Shown piece after piece: positions 28,300-37,628 of a stretch of DNA of 64,000 nt. The stretch lies in assembly GCF_900103825.1 (NCBI RefSeq), contig NZ_FNIF01000009.1, positions 62,001 through 126,000 on the forward strand, in the 5' to 3' direction. The position numbers were made by a program, and so were the translations under genes. Source of the DNA: Paenibacillus sp. yr247. Lineage in GTDB: Bacteria; Bacillota; Bacilli; Paenibacillales; NBRC-103111. The notes beneath the pieces were generated by a model. It was not told the DNA's origin, made no database searches, and worked only from the letters and a program-made list of their open reading frames with translations. Numbering within the stretch: position 1 is the stretch's first letter; every line of letters starts with the position of its first letter.

Positions 28300-29535
28300 T
28301 TATTGGTGATTCGGCCCATGTCCTTGTTTTTTTGGATCCCACCACACTTGCTCCAGTACCCTCATAGTATTGCCGCCGATGACTTTGGCGATGTCCTGGT
28401 CGGAATAGCCGTGTTTGACCAGCCAGCGAACTATGTTCGGGAAGCAGTCGGCCGGATTTTCCAGGCCTTCAACAAATTTAACATGCTCAAAGGCATTTGT
28501 GCCTTTGGAAGCGGAGAGCGATAAAGCTTCGGAAAGAGCAGTATGAATGCCGACGTGGTCGCCAAACAAGGTATCCGGTCCGAATGACACATGGTCGATG
28601 CCGACCAGGTTCGCACAATATTCAAAGTGCTCCATAAACGATTCAATGTTGTGAAGCGGATTCTTAACGGTAAGCGTAGTGTGCGGTGCAGCTTCAATGG
28701 CTATTACGCCGCCCTTTGCTGCGCACGCTTTAATAACATCATCCGGTTTGAGGCGGTTCGTATCCCATAATGCGCGGGCTCCAGCGTGTGTAATGAAGAT
28801 CGGCTTATCGCTCACTTCAATCGTATCCAGGGAAGTCTGGTCGTTGGAGTGGGACACGTCGATCGCCATACCGAGCTTATTCATGCGTCGCACAGCTTGT
28901 TTGCCAAAAGCGGTTAGGCCACCGCTAGGCTCCTTCAGTCCCATGCCAAGGCCGTTGCCTTCGCTGTAGGCAATTCCCATGCAGCGCACGCCGAATCCGT
29001 AAAGGATATCAAGGCGGTCGAGCTCATTCTCGATCATCCCGGCTCCCTCAATAGAAGCAACGAAGGCAATCTGGCCGTTGGCTTTGGCACGACGAATGTC
29101 GTCCGTGGTCAGGCCCAGTATCATCATATCCTGATGCGCCAAATCGCTAAGACGCATGCCCAGATCATAAAGAATATCGTCCCATTTCCAGCCTCCTCGT
29201 GAGGTGATCATGGCAGTTCCGTTCATCAGGTTATCGAAAACGCAGTCCAGACGAGAACGGGCCATTCCTTCGTATCCGGTAAAATCGCGTCCCCATCGAC
29301 GGAATTCGAGAAATTCATTCAGGTTGACTGGCGCTTTGAACAAATGCTCATGCAGGGAGATGACGATGTTTTCTGCCATGAGACGCTGCACGCGCGCCTC
29401 TTCTTCCTGGCTTACCGGAACGATATAATCGGGGAATAAGGTCGTTTCTTTGACAAGCTCAAACTTCTTGAAATCTACACCTGCTTCGAGATATTGATAG
29501 GACTCATATCCACGGTATTTTTTCTCATTGATCAT
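28300..29535 (-). CDS. M19 (membrane dipeptidase) family metallohydrolase
   Basis: 411 residues. The amidohydrolase-type barrel has metal-ligand candidates His62 and His64 (SLHEHLF; the usual family form is HxD), Glu163 in ASIEGAGM, His229 in DVSHSND and His250 in FITHAGAR. Family members cleave dipeptides and related amides in the cytoplasm or at the surface. No signal peptide is present, so it is cytoplasmic. The replacement of the usual HxD by HEH suggests an unusual substrate. It lies 22 bases after the S33 peptidase and is divergent from a peptide ABC importer, so it probably degrades imported peptides. Confidence 0.82.
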   Translation of the reverse strand: MINEKKYRGYESYQYLEAGVDFKKFELVKETTLFPDYIVPVSQEEEARVQRLMAENIVISLHEHLFKAPVNLNEFLEFRRWGRDFTGYEGMARSRLDCVFDNLMNGTAMITSRGGWKWDDILYDLGMRLSDLAHQDMMILGLTTDDIRRAKANGQIAFVASIEGAGMIENELDRLDILYGFGVRCMGIAYSEGNGLGMGLKEPSGGLTAFGKQAVRRMNKLGMAIDVSHSNDQTSLDTIEVSDKPIFITHAGARALWDTNRLKPDDVIKACAAKGGVIAIEAAPHTTLTVKNPLHNIESFMEHFEYCANLVGIDHVSFGPDTLFGDHVGIHTALSEALSLSASKGTNAFEHVKFVEGLENPADCFPNIVRWLVKHGYSDQDIAKVIGGNTMRVLEQVWWDPKKQGHGPNHQ

Positions 29536-29557
29536 CCGGATTCGCGCCTCTCTGAAA

Positions 29558-30403
29558 TTAATTTGTAGGTAGTACTTGCTTTAAGAATTGACGGACTTCC
29601 CCCAAAAACTTCTCGCGCTCTTCATTTTGAGGTGAGTGACCGCTATGCTCAAAGATAACCAGGCGGCTGTTCGGAATTTCGCGGGCGATTTCTTCCGACG
29701 CCTCAAGGGGCGTAATCCAATCATGACGTCCGCAAAGCACCAGTGTAGGTGCCTGTATGGTTTTAAGCCGGTCAACCAGATTATAGTTGGCTTGATTCTT
29801 GGAGAATGCCCAGTTATGGGTTTCATAACGGAAAATGATCGAATTCATATGCTTGTCGAGATCTTCCTGCGTAAAGCTGACCCAATATAAAGGTAAAATA
29901 GCTGTATACATCGCTTTGAAATCTTCATTATCCTTCGCTCTTCCCCCAAACAAATCATCCAACATTTCCTGATTGATGCCAGGCAGACCGCTCTTCATCG
30001 CGCGCTCGTGTGCTATGTATTGAAAGGCATTGGATGCTGCCGTGTCACGAAGGACAACGCCAGCTACGTTCTCAGGATATCGAAGCGCGTATTCTAAGGC
30101 CAAGAACCCGCCATAGGACCCGCCGGCAATGACGATTTTGCCCAAACCGAGCTCTTGGCGAAGCGCTTCGGTATCAGCAATGAACTGTTCATGGCTGTAA
30201 GACTCGGCACCTTCAGATTCGCCATTGCCTCTTTGATCATAGGAAACGACGCGGTAACCTTCGGAGGCGAAAGTGCCAAAGCTTCGGGCGTCATCATGTC
30301 TGGAGCCTAAACCGGGACCGCCATGCAGAGTTATGATTGCCGGACCTTGTCCCTGATCCTCAACAAATAGTCTGACTTCGTTGATTTTGATATGTCTGAG
30401 CAT
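29558..30403 (-). CDS. Alpha/beta hydrolase, proline iminopeptidase-like (S33)
   Basis: 281 residues, complete. The oxyanion motif LHGGPGLGSRHD is at about 26-37. The nucleophile is Ser96 in IAGGSYGGFLA, the acid Asp228 in CGRHDWITP and the base His256 in EHSGHSPQNE. The HGGPG motif typifies proline iminopeptidases (established), which release N-terminal Pro from peptides. It is first in a leftward operon with the M19 gene and divergent from the IclR regulator. Start ATG 30403 has a GGAGAGGAAG site (minus). Other S33 activities (esterase, epoxide hydrolase) are less likely. Confidence 0.85.
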   Translation of the reverse strand: MLRHIKINEVRLFVEDQGQGPAIITLHGGPGLGSRHDDARSFGTFASEGYRVVSYDQRGNGESEGAESYSHEQFIADTEALRQELGLGKIVIAGGSYGGFLALEYALRYPENVAGVVLRDTAASNAFQYIAHERAMKSGLPGINQEMLDDLFGGRAKDNEDFKAMYTAILPLYWVSFTQEDLDKHMNSIIFRYETHNWAFSKNQANYNLVDRLKTIQAPTLVLCGRHDWITPLEASEEIAREIPNSRLVIFEHSGHSPQNEEREKFLGEVRQFLKQVLPTN

Positions 30404-30586
30404 CTATCAACTTCCTCTCCTCCAACATGTACTGTCTATATATAATAAAATAAAACATGTTTGATTATTTTGCAATTAAAATTCCTTAATCAAAATTAAA
30501 ATTCCAATATAAATCAGATTTGATTGTTTTATCGTTAAAAATTGTTTGACTTAATCAAACACATTGAATTAAAATAACTACAATAT
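30404..30586. promoter_or_regulatory. Divergent control region with TTTGATTA/TAATCAAA elements
   Basis: Very AT-rich. TTTGATTA (about 30459), TAATCAAA (about 30487), TTGATTG (about 30521) and TAATCAAAC (about 30553) form two inverted pairs between the leftward peptidase operon and the rightward IclR/ABC genes. They are good operator candidates for the IclR-type regulator. Binding is inferred. Confidence 0.5.
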
Positions 30587-30622
30587 ATGCTTTTTAATAG
30601 AATTAAAAGGAGGTTGCCCATA

Positions 30623-31441
30623 TTGACGGAAAATGATCATGCTGTTTTGGAACGAAAAAGCAGCGAATCCAGATACGCCATAGAATCCGTCATGAAAACG
30701 CTTCAAGTGTTGTTTTCTTTTTGTGAGGAGCCACATCGCTTTAGTATTGGAGATTTGGAGACAGTAACGGGGTTGTCTAAAAATCAGGTGTTTCGCAGCC
30801 TGAAATCATTGGAGGAATTCGGTTTACTGCGGGTGGATTCCAGTGGATATTATGTGGTCACAGCTCTTGCGTATAATTTATCCCTAGCAGCAGAACCAGA
30901 AGCTCCTTTGGAAGAAGTTGCACTGCCCATCATGGAACAATTGCAGCTAGAAACCGGGGAAACAGTCAACTTGTGCTGCCTGTCAGAGGGACAATGCATT
31001 ATCATCGCCAGACGTCATAGCAAGCAGGGTGTGCGATTGATGACCCGTTTAGGGCAGCGGACGCCGCTTTATGCAGGTGCGACCCCAAAGGCAATGCTCG
31101 CTTTCTTGTCTGTGATGGAACAAGAAAAGGTACTCAGCATGCTTCCTCACTATCAGAAGCTGACTGAGAAAACCGTTACCGATCCAGACCTGCTTCGAGT
31201 CGAACTGGATGAGATCCGTAAGAGGGGGTACAGCATCAGCGATGAAGATTTTGAGTCAGGTGCGATTGGAGTAGGCGCACCGATCTTTGGTCGCAACGGC
31301 AAGGTGATTGCTGCTATCAGTGCAGGCGGACCGACAACCAGGTTGGACAAGGAGTGCTTGGCCCCATTCGGTGAATTGGCGATGGAAGCCGCTAATAAGA
31401 TTTCCAAAATCCTTGGATATTTTCCTGACAGTGAACAATAG
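30623..31441 (+). CDS. IclR-family transcriptional regulator
   Basis: 272 residues from TTG 30623, chosen because AAAGGAGG (30607-30614) sits correctly before it; an ATG at 30587 is too early. The N-terminal winged helix (about 15-85, RYAIESVMKTLQVLFSF, GLSKNQVFRSLKSLEEFGLL) and the effector-binding domain (GETVNLCCLSEGQCIIIARR to GAPIFGRNGKVIAAISAGGP) are those of IclR. The family binds small molecules and usually controls adjacent catabolic genes. Here these would be the divergent peptidase operon and the peptide importer. Confidence 0.88.
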   Translation: MTENDHAVLERKSSESRYAIESVMKTLQVLFSFCEEPHRFSIGDLETVTGLSKNQVFRSLKSLEEFGLLRVDSSGYYVVTALAYNLSLAAEPEAPLEEVALPIMEQLQLETGETVNLCCLSEGQCIIIARRHSKQGVRLMTRLGQRTPLYAGATPKAMLAFLSVMEQEKVLSMLPHYQKLTEKTVTDPDLLRVELDEIRKRGYSISDEDFESGAIGVGAPIFGRNGKVIAAISAGGPTTRLDKECLAPFGELAMEAANKISKILGYFPDSEQ

Positions 31442-31483
31442 AAGATGCTTACATCACCTACTATTATCTAGGGGGATCATTGA

Positions 31484-33130
31484 ATGCACAACAAATTCAT
31501 AGTAAATGCATTATTTACTATCGTGATGGCAACTACTCTGATTATTTCAGGTTGTACGTCCGCCAAACTGCCAGATCAAACAAGCACCACAAGCCCGACA
31601 GCGGCAGCTTCAGCCACACCTGCGCCAGCAGCCAAGGACGCAACTATAAATCTGAGCATCAACGCTGAACCGAACTTTAACCCTTGGTCACCAACCGGTT
31701 TCGTCGAATCAGAGCCTGTTACCGAGCTGTTGTTCAACGGTTTAACTGCTTGGGGGACTGATTATCAGCCAATTCCGGCGCTGGCAACAGACTGGAAGCC
31801 TTCTGAGGATGGCATGACTTGGACATTTAATCTTCGCAAAGATGTGAAATGGTCGGACGGTCAACCGTTCACAGCCGATGATGTCGTCTATACCTTTAAC
31901 GAAATCGTCTTGAAAAAAGAACTGGGTGCCAGCAATGCATCTAACTTTGTCTCGATAGATAAAGTTGTTGCTGTCAATCCCAATCAAGTGCAAATCTTGC
32001 TTAAGCAGCCATGGTCTTCACTTCCGAACTACATGGCCTGGTTTGCAAAAATTTTACCGAGGCATATATTTGAAGGCCAAGATCCATGGAAGCTGACTTC
32101 TTTTAATAAAGAGAAACCGGTGGGTACAGGCCCGTACATCATGACGAAATATTCTGCAGGACAATCTGTGGAAGTAGAGCGTAATCCCAATTATTGGGGT
32201 GGTTCCGGTCAAGTATCCAAAGTTGTCTTTAGCATCATCCCTGATGTCAACACCCAGATCGCTCAATTGATGGCGGGCACTCTCTCCATGACGGTTATCG
32301 AAGATCCGAATTTGATGGAGAAGCTGAAATCCAATAAGAACTTGAACGTCAACGAAGTGTTGGATAACAACTATTACTGGGTGGCGTTGGATCAAAGTCA
32401 ACCGCGATTCCAGGATGTTAAGGTACGGCAAGCTCTGCTATATGCAATTGATCGCGAGTCGATTATAACGGGCGTTTTGAAAGGCTATGGAAAAGCAGCG
32501 ACAGGCCCGATCGCTCCTCTTCAAGAGAAGTATTACAACCCTGACGTGAAAAAATACAACTACGATCCGGAAAAAGCAAAGGCGCTGCTAAAAGAAGCAG
32601 GCTACACGCCAGGCGCTGACGGATTCCTGCAAAAAGATGGAAAAGTGTTTGAAATCAACATGCCAGCTGGCCAATTCGGAGTTCTCGTACAGGCTTCCAC
32701 ACTGGTGCAGCAATACTGGCAAAAGGTTGGCGTAAAGGTAAATCTTCAGGTGATTGACTGGAATGCCTTTATTCAAAAAGTTATCGTTAACCGCTCCTAT
32801 GATGCCAGCTTGGCTTGGTGGAGAGCACCAGTTGATCCTGATATTCTTGCTTACAATCACAGCTCCGCTGCAGGCAAAGGTAACAACATCCCTGGTTATA
32901 AAAATCCGGCGCTTGATAAACTGCTGGAGGATGGACGCAAAGCGAAAACTACGGATGAGCGCATTAAAATTTACAAAGATTTACAATTATTAACCGCAGA
33001 AGAGCTGCCTTACTTGTACTTATGGAATCCGAGTATAGCTATTGCTACGCAGAAGAATATTACGGTTCCCAAAACATCGTTTATCGTAGCCGAAGACCAC
33101 ATTTTGGAATGGAAAGTTTCTAATAAGTAA
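31484..33130 (+). CDS. Peptide ABC transporter substrate-binding lipoprotein
   Basis: 548 residues, SBP_bac_5 family. The signal has a lipobox IISGC with Cys24. The text WTFNLRKDVKWSDGQPFTAD, KKPVGTGPY-like KPVGTGPYIMTKY and VRQALLYAIDRESI are family hallmarks. It is anchored outside the membrane and delivers peptides (or a related solute) to the permease encoded next. GGGG at 31471 precedes the ATG. It is complete. Confidence 0.92.
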   Translation: MHNKFIVNALFTIVMATTLIISGCTSAKLPDQTSTTSPTAAASATPAPAAKDATINLSINAEPNFNPWSPTGFVESEPVTELLFNGLTAWGTDYQPIPALATDWKPSEDGMTWTFNLRKDVKWSDGQPFTADDVVYTFNEIVLKKELGASNASNFVSIDKVVAVNPNQVQILLKQPWSSLPNYMAWFAKILPRHIFEGQDPWKLTSFNKEKPVGTGPYIMTKYSAGQSVEVERNPNYWGGSGQVSKVVFSIIPDVNTQIAQLMAGTLSMTVIEDPNLMEKLKSNKNLNVNEVLDNNYYWVALDQSQPRFQDVKVRQALLYAIDRESIITGVLKGYGKAATGPIAPLQEKYYNPDVKKYNYDPEKAKALLKEAGYTPGADGFLQKDGKVFEINMPAGQFGVLVQASTLVQQYWQKVGVKVNLQVIDWNAFIQKVIVNRSYDASLAWWRAPVDPDILAYNHSSAAGKGNNIPGYKNPALDKLLEDGRKAKTTDERIKIYKDLQLLTAEELPYLYLWNPSIAIATQKNITVPKTSFIVAEDHILEWKVSNK

Positions 33131-33211
33131 TCTTCAAGATATTCATACTTTCTTGTCATGGCGCGGGGGCTTCAGCCTCCGCGCCGTGGGAGAAAGGGAA
33201 GGAGCCGTTCG

Positions 33212-34159
33212 ATGTCCCGATTTATTATGTTACGCATCATCCAAGGATTACTCACATTGGTCCTCGTGTCGGTCCTTACCTTCTTCCTGATTAACCTTGC
33301 TCCTGGCGGCCCAAGGGCTGTCATGAACTTTGAATCGTCCGCAGAACAGCGGGAAGCCTTAACCAAACAACTTGGCCTCGATAAACCTGTAATTCAGCGT
33401 TATTTGGTTTGGCTTGGCGATGTCGTTCAGGGAGATTTGGGCAAGTCTCTTGATTCCCAGCAACCTGTAGCTGCCCTACTTAAGGAACGTTTTCCCAATA
33501 CAGTCATTTTGGCTTTATCGACCTTGATATTTACCTTACTGATCGGCATCCCGGTTGGTGTCTATGCGGCAATGAAACGGGGCAGGTGGATGGATCGATT
33601 AGTTACCTTTATTTCCACATTCGGCATGGCGATTCCCGAGTTTTGGCTTGGAATTTTGCTGATTATTATTTTCTCTGTGATCTATCAAGTGCTACCAGCT
33701 TCTGGCATGATTACGTCAGGAAGTGATTTTGCATGGGGGGACTTGTTGAAGCATATGATTTTACCCGTTCTGACGTTGTCGATCCTGATATTACCGAATA
33801 TTATTCGTTTCACGCGCTCGGCCATGGTTGATGTGATTGAACTCGACTATATCCGTACCGCGAGGGCTAAGGGACTTGGCGTTTTTCGCGTATTCTTTAA
33901 ACATGCGCTGCATAATGCGCTGGTGCCAATCGCTGCCATTATCGGGCTGATTATTCCGATATTACTGGGCGGTACTGTAGTGGTAGAGAATGTGTTTGGC
34001 TGGCCCGGAATGGGTCGGTTGGCTGTACAAGCTGCTACTAATCGAGATTATACTTTAGTTATGGGTATTACGATGCTGATCGGTGCGATTGTGATCATCA
34101 CCAATATGTTGACAGATATCATGTATACCTTCCTGGATCCGAGGATTCGTTATGAATAA
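33212..34159 (+). CDS. Peptide ABC transporter permease (DppB/OppB type)
   Basis: 315 residues from ATG 33212 after AAGGGAAGGAG; the frame is open further upstream but that part is GC-rich and unlike the family. There are six hydrophobic segments. The permease loop EAA-like motif reads YIRTARAKGLGVFRVFFKHA, and the start RFIMLRIIQGLLTLVLVS is typical. It overlaps the next gene by 8 bases. Confidence 0.9.
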   Translation: MSRFIMLRIIQGLLTLVLVSVLTFFLINLAPGGPRAVMNFESSAEQREALTKQLGLDKPVIQRYLVWLGDVVQGDLGKSLDSQQPVAALLKERFPNTVILALSTLIFTLLIGIPVGVYAAMKRGRWMDRLVTFISTFGMAIPEFWLGILLIIIFSVIYQVLPASGMITSGSDFAWGDLLKHMILPVLTLSILILPNIIRFTRSAMVDVIELDYIRTARAKGLGVFRVFFKHALHNALVPIAAIIGLIIPILLGGTVVVENVFGWPGMGRLAVQAATNRDYTLVMGITMLIGAIVIITNMLTDIMYTFLDPRIRYE

Positions 34160-35051
34160 GATGGATATCACTCAAGAAAGTATAAGAAACTATGCCGCTG
34201 CTGCTGTTCCCAGAAGAGGGACTGTATTTCTGAAGAATCTTCAAAATTTATCTGTAGTGGGTAAAATAGCGTTAATTTATTTGCTGCTGCTTCATCTATT
34301 TATTGTGTTCGCTCCTATGCTGCTGAGTCACTCGCCTACAGATGTGGACCCGCTCTCGGTTACGGAGCCAGCCAGCGCTGCGCATGTATTGGGGACGGAT
34401 GAACTCGGTCGGGATGAGCTCGCTCGCATTGTATCTGGAGGGCAAATTACGCTTTTGGTAGGACTAGCGGCAATGGCGCTTGCTGTTTTCCTGGGCGGGT
34501 TGCTAGGTTCTGTAGCAGGATTTTTTGGTGGAGCTACGGAGTATGTGATCATGCGAATCGTCGATATGATGCTCTCGATTCCTTCTTTTTTTCTCATCCT
34601 GATCGAAATTACTTCATTCGGCAACAAGCCACCGGTTGTGATTATGGCTGTCGGTTTGACCTATTGGCCGCAGATGGCGCGTATTGTGCATTCGGAGGTA
34701 TTGAAATGGCGCAACAGCAGCCTGGTCGAGGCAGAAACTACGCTTGGAGCAGGGCCATGGCGCATCTTGTTCCGTCACGTCATTCCGCAAACCTTCTCTT
34801 CGATCATCGTATTGGCAACACTCGGAATTGGCTGGGCCATATTGGCTGAATCCGGTTTATCTTACTTAGGGCTTGGCATACAGCCGCCGCTTGCTTCATG
34901 GGGCAACATGCTGCAGCACTCACAAAATTATATTTGGACCTCACCTGTGCTTGCGATTTATCCCGGGGTTCTTATCCTGCTAACCGTACTTGGCTATAGC
35001 TTGCTTGGCGAATCATTACGCGACGTCCTGGATCCCAAACTGAAACGATGA
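34152..35051 (+). CDS. Peptide ABC transporter permease (DppC/OppC type)
   Basis: 299 residues. The N-terminal cytoplasmic segment and TM precede the conserved LGTDELGRDELARIVSGGQI. The coupling loop reads LVEAETTLGAGPWRILFRHV. It is complete and overlaps the permease before it, so they form one heterodimeric channel. Confidence 0.9.
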   Translation: MNKMDITQESIRNYAAAAVPRRGTVFLKNLQNLSVVGKIALIYLLLLHLFIVFAPMLLSHSPTDVDPLSVTEPASAAHVLGTDELGRDELARIVSGGQITLLVGLAAMALAVFLGGLLGSVAGFFGGATEYVIMRIVDMMLSIPSFFLILIEITSFGNKPPVVIMAVGLTYWPQMARIVHSEVLKWRNSSLVEAETTLGAGPWRILFRHVIPQTFSSIIVLATLGIGWAILAESGLSYLGLGIQPPLASWGNMLQHSQNYIWTSPVLAIYPGVLILLTVLGYSLLGESLRDVLDPKLKR

Positions 35052-35073
35052 TTGATGGAAAGGGGGTCTGACC

Positions 35074-36060
35074 ATGGCGAAGAAACTTATGGAAATACGG
35101 AATTTAAAAACGCAATTCCACCTTAAACATACGGTAGTTCGTGCAGTGGATGGTATCGATCTGGATGTGGAGGAAGGACAAATCGTCTGTATCGTCGGAG
35201 AATCAGGCAGTGGCAAAAGCATTACCTCGCTTTCGATCATGCAGCTGTTGCCGAAGCCGGCTGGCCGCATCGTGGGAGGCACCATCCGCTTTGAAGGGAC
35301 CGACCTCGCGCAATTAAGCGAGAAAGAAATGGACACAATTCGCGGGGATCGCATCTCGATGATCTTTCAAGAGCCGATGACTGCTCTGAATCCCGTGATG
35401 CGCGTAGGCGAACAAATCACAGAAGTTCTGATGCGCCATCGGTCGATCTCAAAGGTTGAAGCGAAGGCGAAGGCGGTAGAGGCTCTCAGGTTCGTCGGCG
35501 TGCCGAGAGCTGAGAACATCATCAAGGAATACCCGCATCAATTATCCGGCGGCATGCGCCAACGGGTCATGATCGCTATGGCGATGGTATGTGAGCCAAA
35601 GCTCTTAATTGCGGATGAGCCGACTACAGCTCTAGACGTTACTATTCAGATTCAGGTGCTTGAGCTTATGAAAAAAATGCGCGACGAACTGAATACATCG
35701 ATCATTCTGATCACGCATGATCTTGGAGTCGTCGCCGAGATGGCCGATCACGTGGTGGTCATGTATGCCGGTCAGATTGTGGAAAGAGCCGACGCTGATA
35801 CGATCTTCGAGAAGCCGATGCATCCCTATACGCAAGCCTTGCTGGCTTCGATTCCCTCCCTGCATGAAGAAAAAGAAGCCCTGTATTCGATTCCGGGAAC
35901 GGTACCGAGCGCGGGCGCCTTTCCTTCGGGCTGCAGGTTCGCGGATCGATGTGTCTATAAGCAGCCTGCTTGTGTGGCACAAATGCCGGAGTTGCGGGAA
36001 ATGGATCCGGGACATTGGGGCCGTTGTATTCTTGCAGGGAATGGAGATGCTGCCGTATGA
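35074..36060 (+). CDS. Peptide ABC transporter ATPase (DppD/OppD type)
   Basis: 328 residues. Walker [10 protein letters not shown] loop [12 protein letters not shown], signature LSGGMRQRV and Walker [14 protein letters not shown] are all intact. The C-terminal oligo_HPY segment has the CRF..RC..KQPAC cysteine pattern, a probable Fe-S or metal site known in this group. It overlaps the next ATPase gene by 4 bases (ATGA). Confidence 0.92.
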   Translation: MAKKLMEIRNLKTQFHLKHTVVRAVDGIDLDVEEGQIVCIVGESGSGKSITSLSIMQLLPKPAGRIVGGTIRFEGTDLAQLSEKEMDTIRGDRISMIFQEPMTALNPVMRVGEQITEVLMRHRSISKVEAKAKAVEALRFVGVPRAENIIKEYPHQLSGGMRQRVMIAMAMVCEPKLLIADEPTTALDVTIQIQVLELMKKMRDELNTSIILITHDLGVVAEMADHVVVMYAGQIVERADADTIFEKPMHPYTQALLASIPSLHEEKEALYSIPGTVPSAGAFPSGCRFADRCVYKQPACVAQMPELREMDPGHWGRCILAGNGDAAV

Positions 36061-37025
36061 GCGAAATTTTGCTGGAAGTAAAAGGCCTTAAGAAGCATTT
36101 CCCGATCAAATCGGGCTTGCTTCGTCGTACAGTCGGCCAAGTCAAAGCGGTTGATGGGGTGTCATTCACCTTAAACGAAGGGGAAACCCTCGGTATTGTC
36201 GGAGAATCCGGCTGCGGAAAGTCAACGATGGGACGCATGGTGATGCGGGTGTTGGAGCCGACAGAAGGCACGATTCTGTTATACGGTCAGGATATCACCC
36301 GGATGAGTCCGGGAGGACTACGCAAGCTGCGCAAGGATTTTCAAATGATCTTCCAAGATCCCTACTCATCGCTGAATCAAAGAATGCTCATCCGCGACCT
36401 AATTGCTGAACCGTTTCGCATCCATGGACAGCTCTCCTCAGCGGATATCGATAAAGAAGTAATTCGTCTTCTGGAGACAGTTGGACTTAGAGCCACGGAT
36501 CTGTTCCGTCATCCTCACGAATTCTCGGGCGGCCAGCGTCAGCGCATCGCAATAGCGCGTGCATTGTCATTGAATCCCAAGCTTATCGTGGCCGATGAAG
36601 CCGTATCTGCGCTTGATGTATCGATACAGTCGCAGATTCTGAATCTCATGGTTGACCTGAAGCGTCAATACCATTTATCCTACATCTTCATCTCGCATAA
36701 CCTTGCCGTTGTCAAACATATCAGTGATCGTGTAGGTGTGATGTACTTGGGGCACATGGTAGAGATAGGCTTGAAGAAAAGTCTCTTCCATAAACCGCTT
36801 CATCCTTATACCGAAGCACTGCTCTCTGCAGCGCCGGAGCCGAAACGAAACTCAACGCGAGAAAGAATTATTCTCCAGGGGGACGTTCCGAGCCCTGCCA
36901 ATCCGCCTCATGGCTGTCCGTTTCATACGCGCTGTCCGAAAGCCTTTGACCGTTGCTCAAAGGAGCGGCCGATTTTGAAGGAAGTTCTGCCCGATCATCA
37001 AGTAGCTTGTTTTTTATATGAATGA
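36057..37025 (+). CDS. Peptide ABC transporter ATPase (DppF/OppF type)
   Basis: 322 residues from ATG 36057; the frame is open upstream but overlaps the previous gene. Walker A GESGCGKST, signature FSGGQRQRIA and Walker B LIVADEAVSALDV are present. The C-terminal HGCPFHTRCPKAFDRC motif is present. It is the last gene of the importer operon; a short hairpin (AGGAGAGGTCATTTTTTTC) follows. Confidence 0.92.
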   Translation: MSEILLEVKGLKKHFPIKSGLLRRTVGQVKAVDGVSFTLNEGETLGIVGESGCGKSTMGRMVMRVLEPTEGTILLYGQDITRMSPGGLRKLRKDFQMIFQDPYSSLNQRMLIRDLIAEPFRIHGQLSSADIDKEVIRLLETVGLRATDLFRHPHEFSGGQRQRIAIARALSLNPKLIVADEAVSALDVSIQSQILNLMVDLKRQYHLSYIFISHNLAVVKHISDRVGVMYLGHMVEIGLKKSLFHKPLHPYTEALLSAAPEPKRNSTRERIILQGDVPSPANPPHGCPFHTRCPKAFDRCSKERPILKEVLPDHQVACFLYE

Positions 37026-37058
37026 CTTCTTTCAGGAGAGGTCATTTTTTTCGAGGTT

Positions 37059-37412
37059 TTGAGAACAGAGAAGACGATGAAAAACCATGTCGCAAAAATT
37101 CTAGTGAAAACACGCACTCACTCCTGCCGGGAACTACAGGCTCTGATTTTTCGAGAGATCATCGTCCCAGTGCTTACGAAGGTTTTCCGGATTTCCGACA
37201 ACAAGCCGGAAGTGAGGAGAGAGTATGCAACTGTTTCATATGAACAAACGAGTCAAGTTGGTTAGGAAGAAGTTACGACGAACTACTCCAATGACATTAG
37301 GCAGAAGGTCGATCTGTCTGAAGCAGAGATGATGCGTAAATTTGAGTTATCCCTAAGTACACCGAAGCAGCTGGTCGATTTTATCAAATTTATTGGAGGC
37401 AAAGATGATTAG
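37059..37412 (+). pseudogene. Unknown gene interrupted by one in-frame TAG
   Basis: The frame from ATG 37059 runs to TAG 37263-37265, then continues open in the same frame to TAG 37410-37412 with protein-like text (VDLSEAEMMRKFELSLSTPK, then LVDFIKFIGGKDD). The whole would be about 117 residues. The family is not recognised. It lies between the importer operon and the backbone, so it marks the edge of the cargo island. The lesion may be a pseudogene mutation or, less likely, readthrough. Confidence 0.4.
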
Positions 37413-37499
37413 TGGAGGGTTCCTTACAATTCTAAGTTGATTTTTCTTTCATTCTGATTTACGATACAAATGTACCTACTATTTTGATCGACCATGAGT

Positions 37500-37590
37500 T
37501 GATCGTGACTTCGAAGAGAACACCCTAGTTGGTGGATTTGTATGCATAGTCTTGCTATGCTCACATTTTCCGCAATCAGGGTGTTTTTTG
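37500..37590 (+). promoter_or_regulatory. Structured leader RNA, copy C (before the primase)
   Basis: TGATCGTGACTTCGAAGA matches copy A. The outer stem is ACACCCT (37520-37526) with AGGGTGT (37578-37584) followed by TTTTTTG. The inner hairpin is GCATAG-TCTTG-CTATGC (37544-37560). Both helices differ in sequence from copies A and B but keep pairing. Confidence 0.7.
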
Positions 37591-37628
37591 CATTTTTCAG
37601 AAAAAATCCGGGAGAGGAAGATGTGAGT

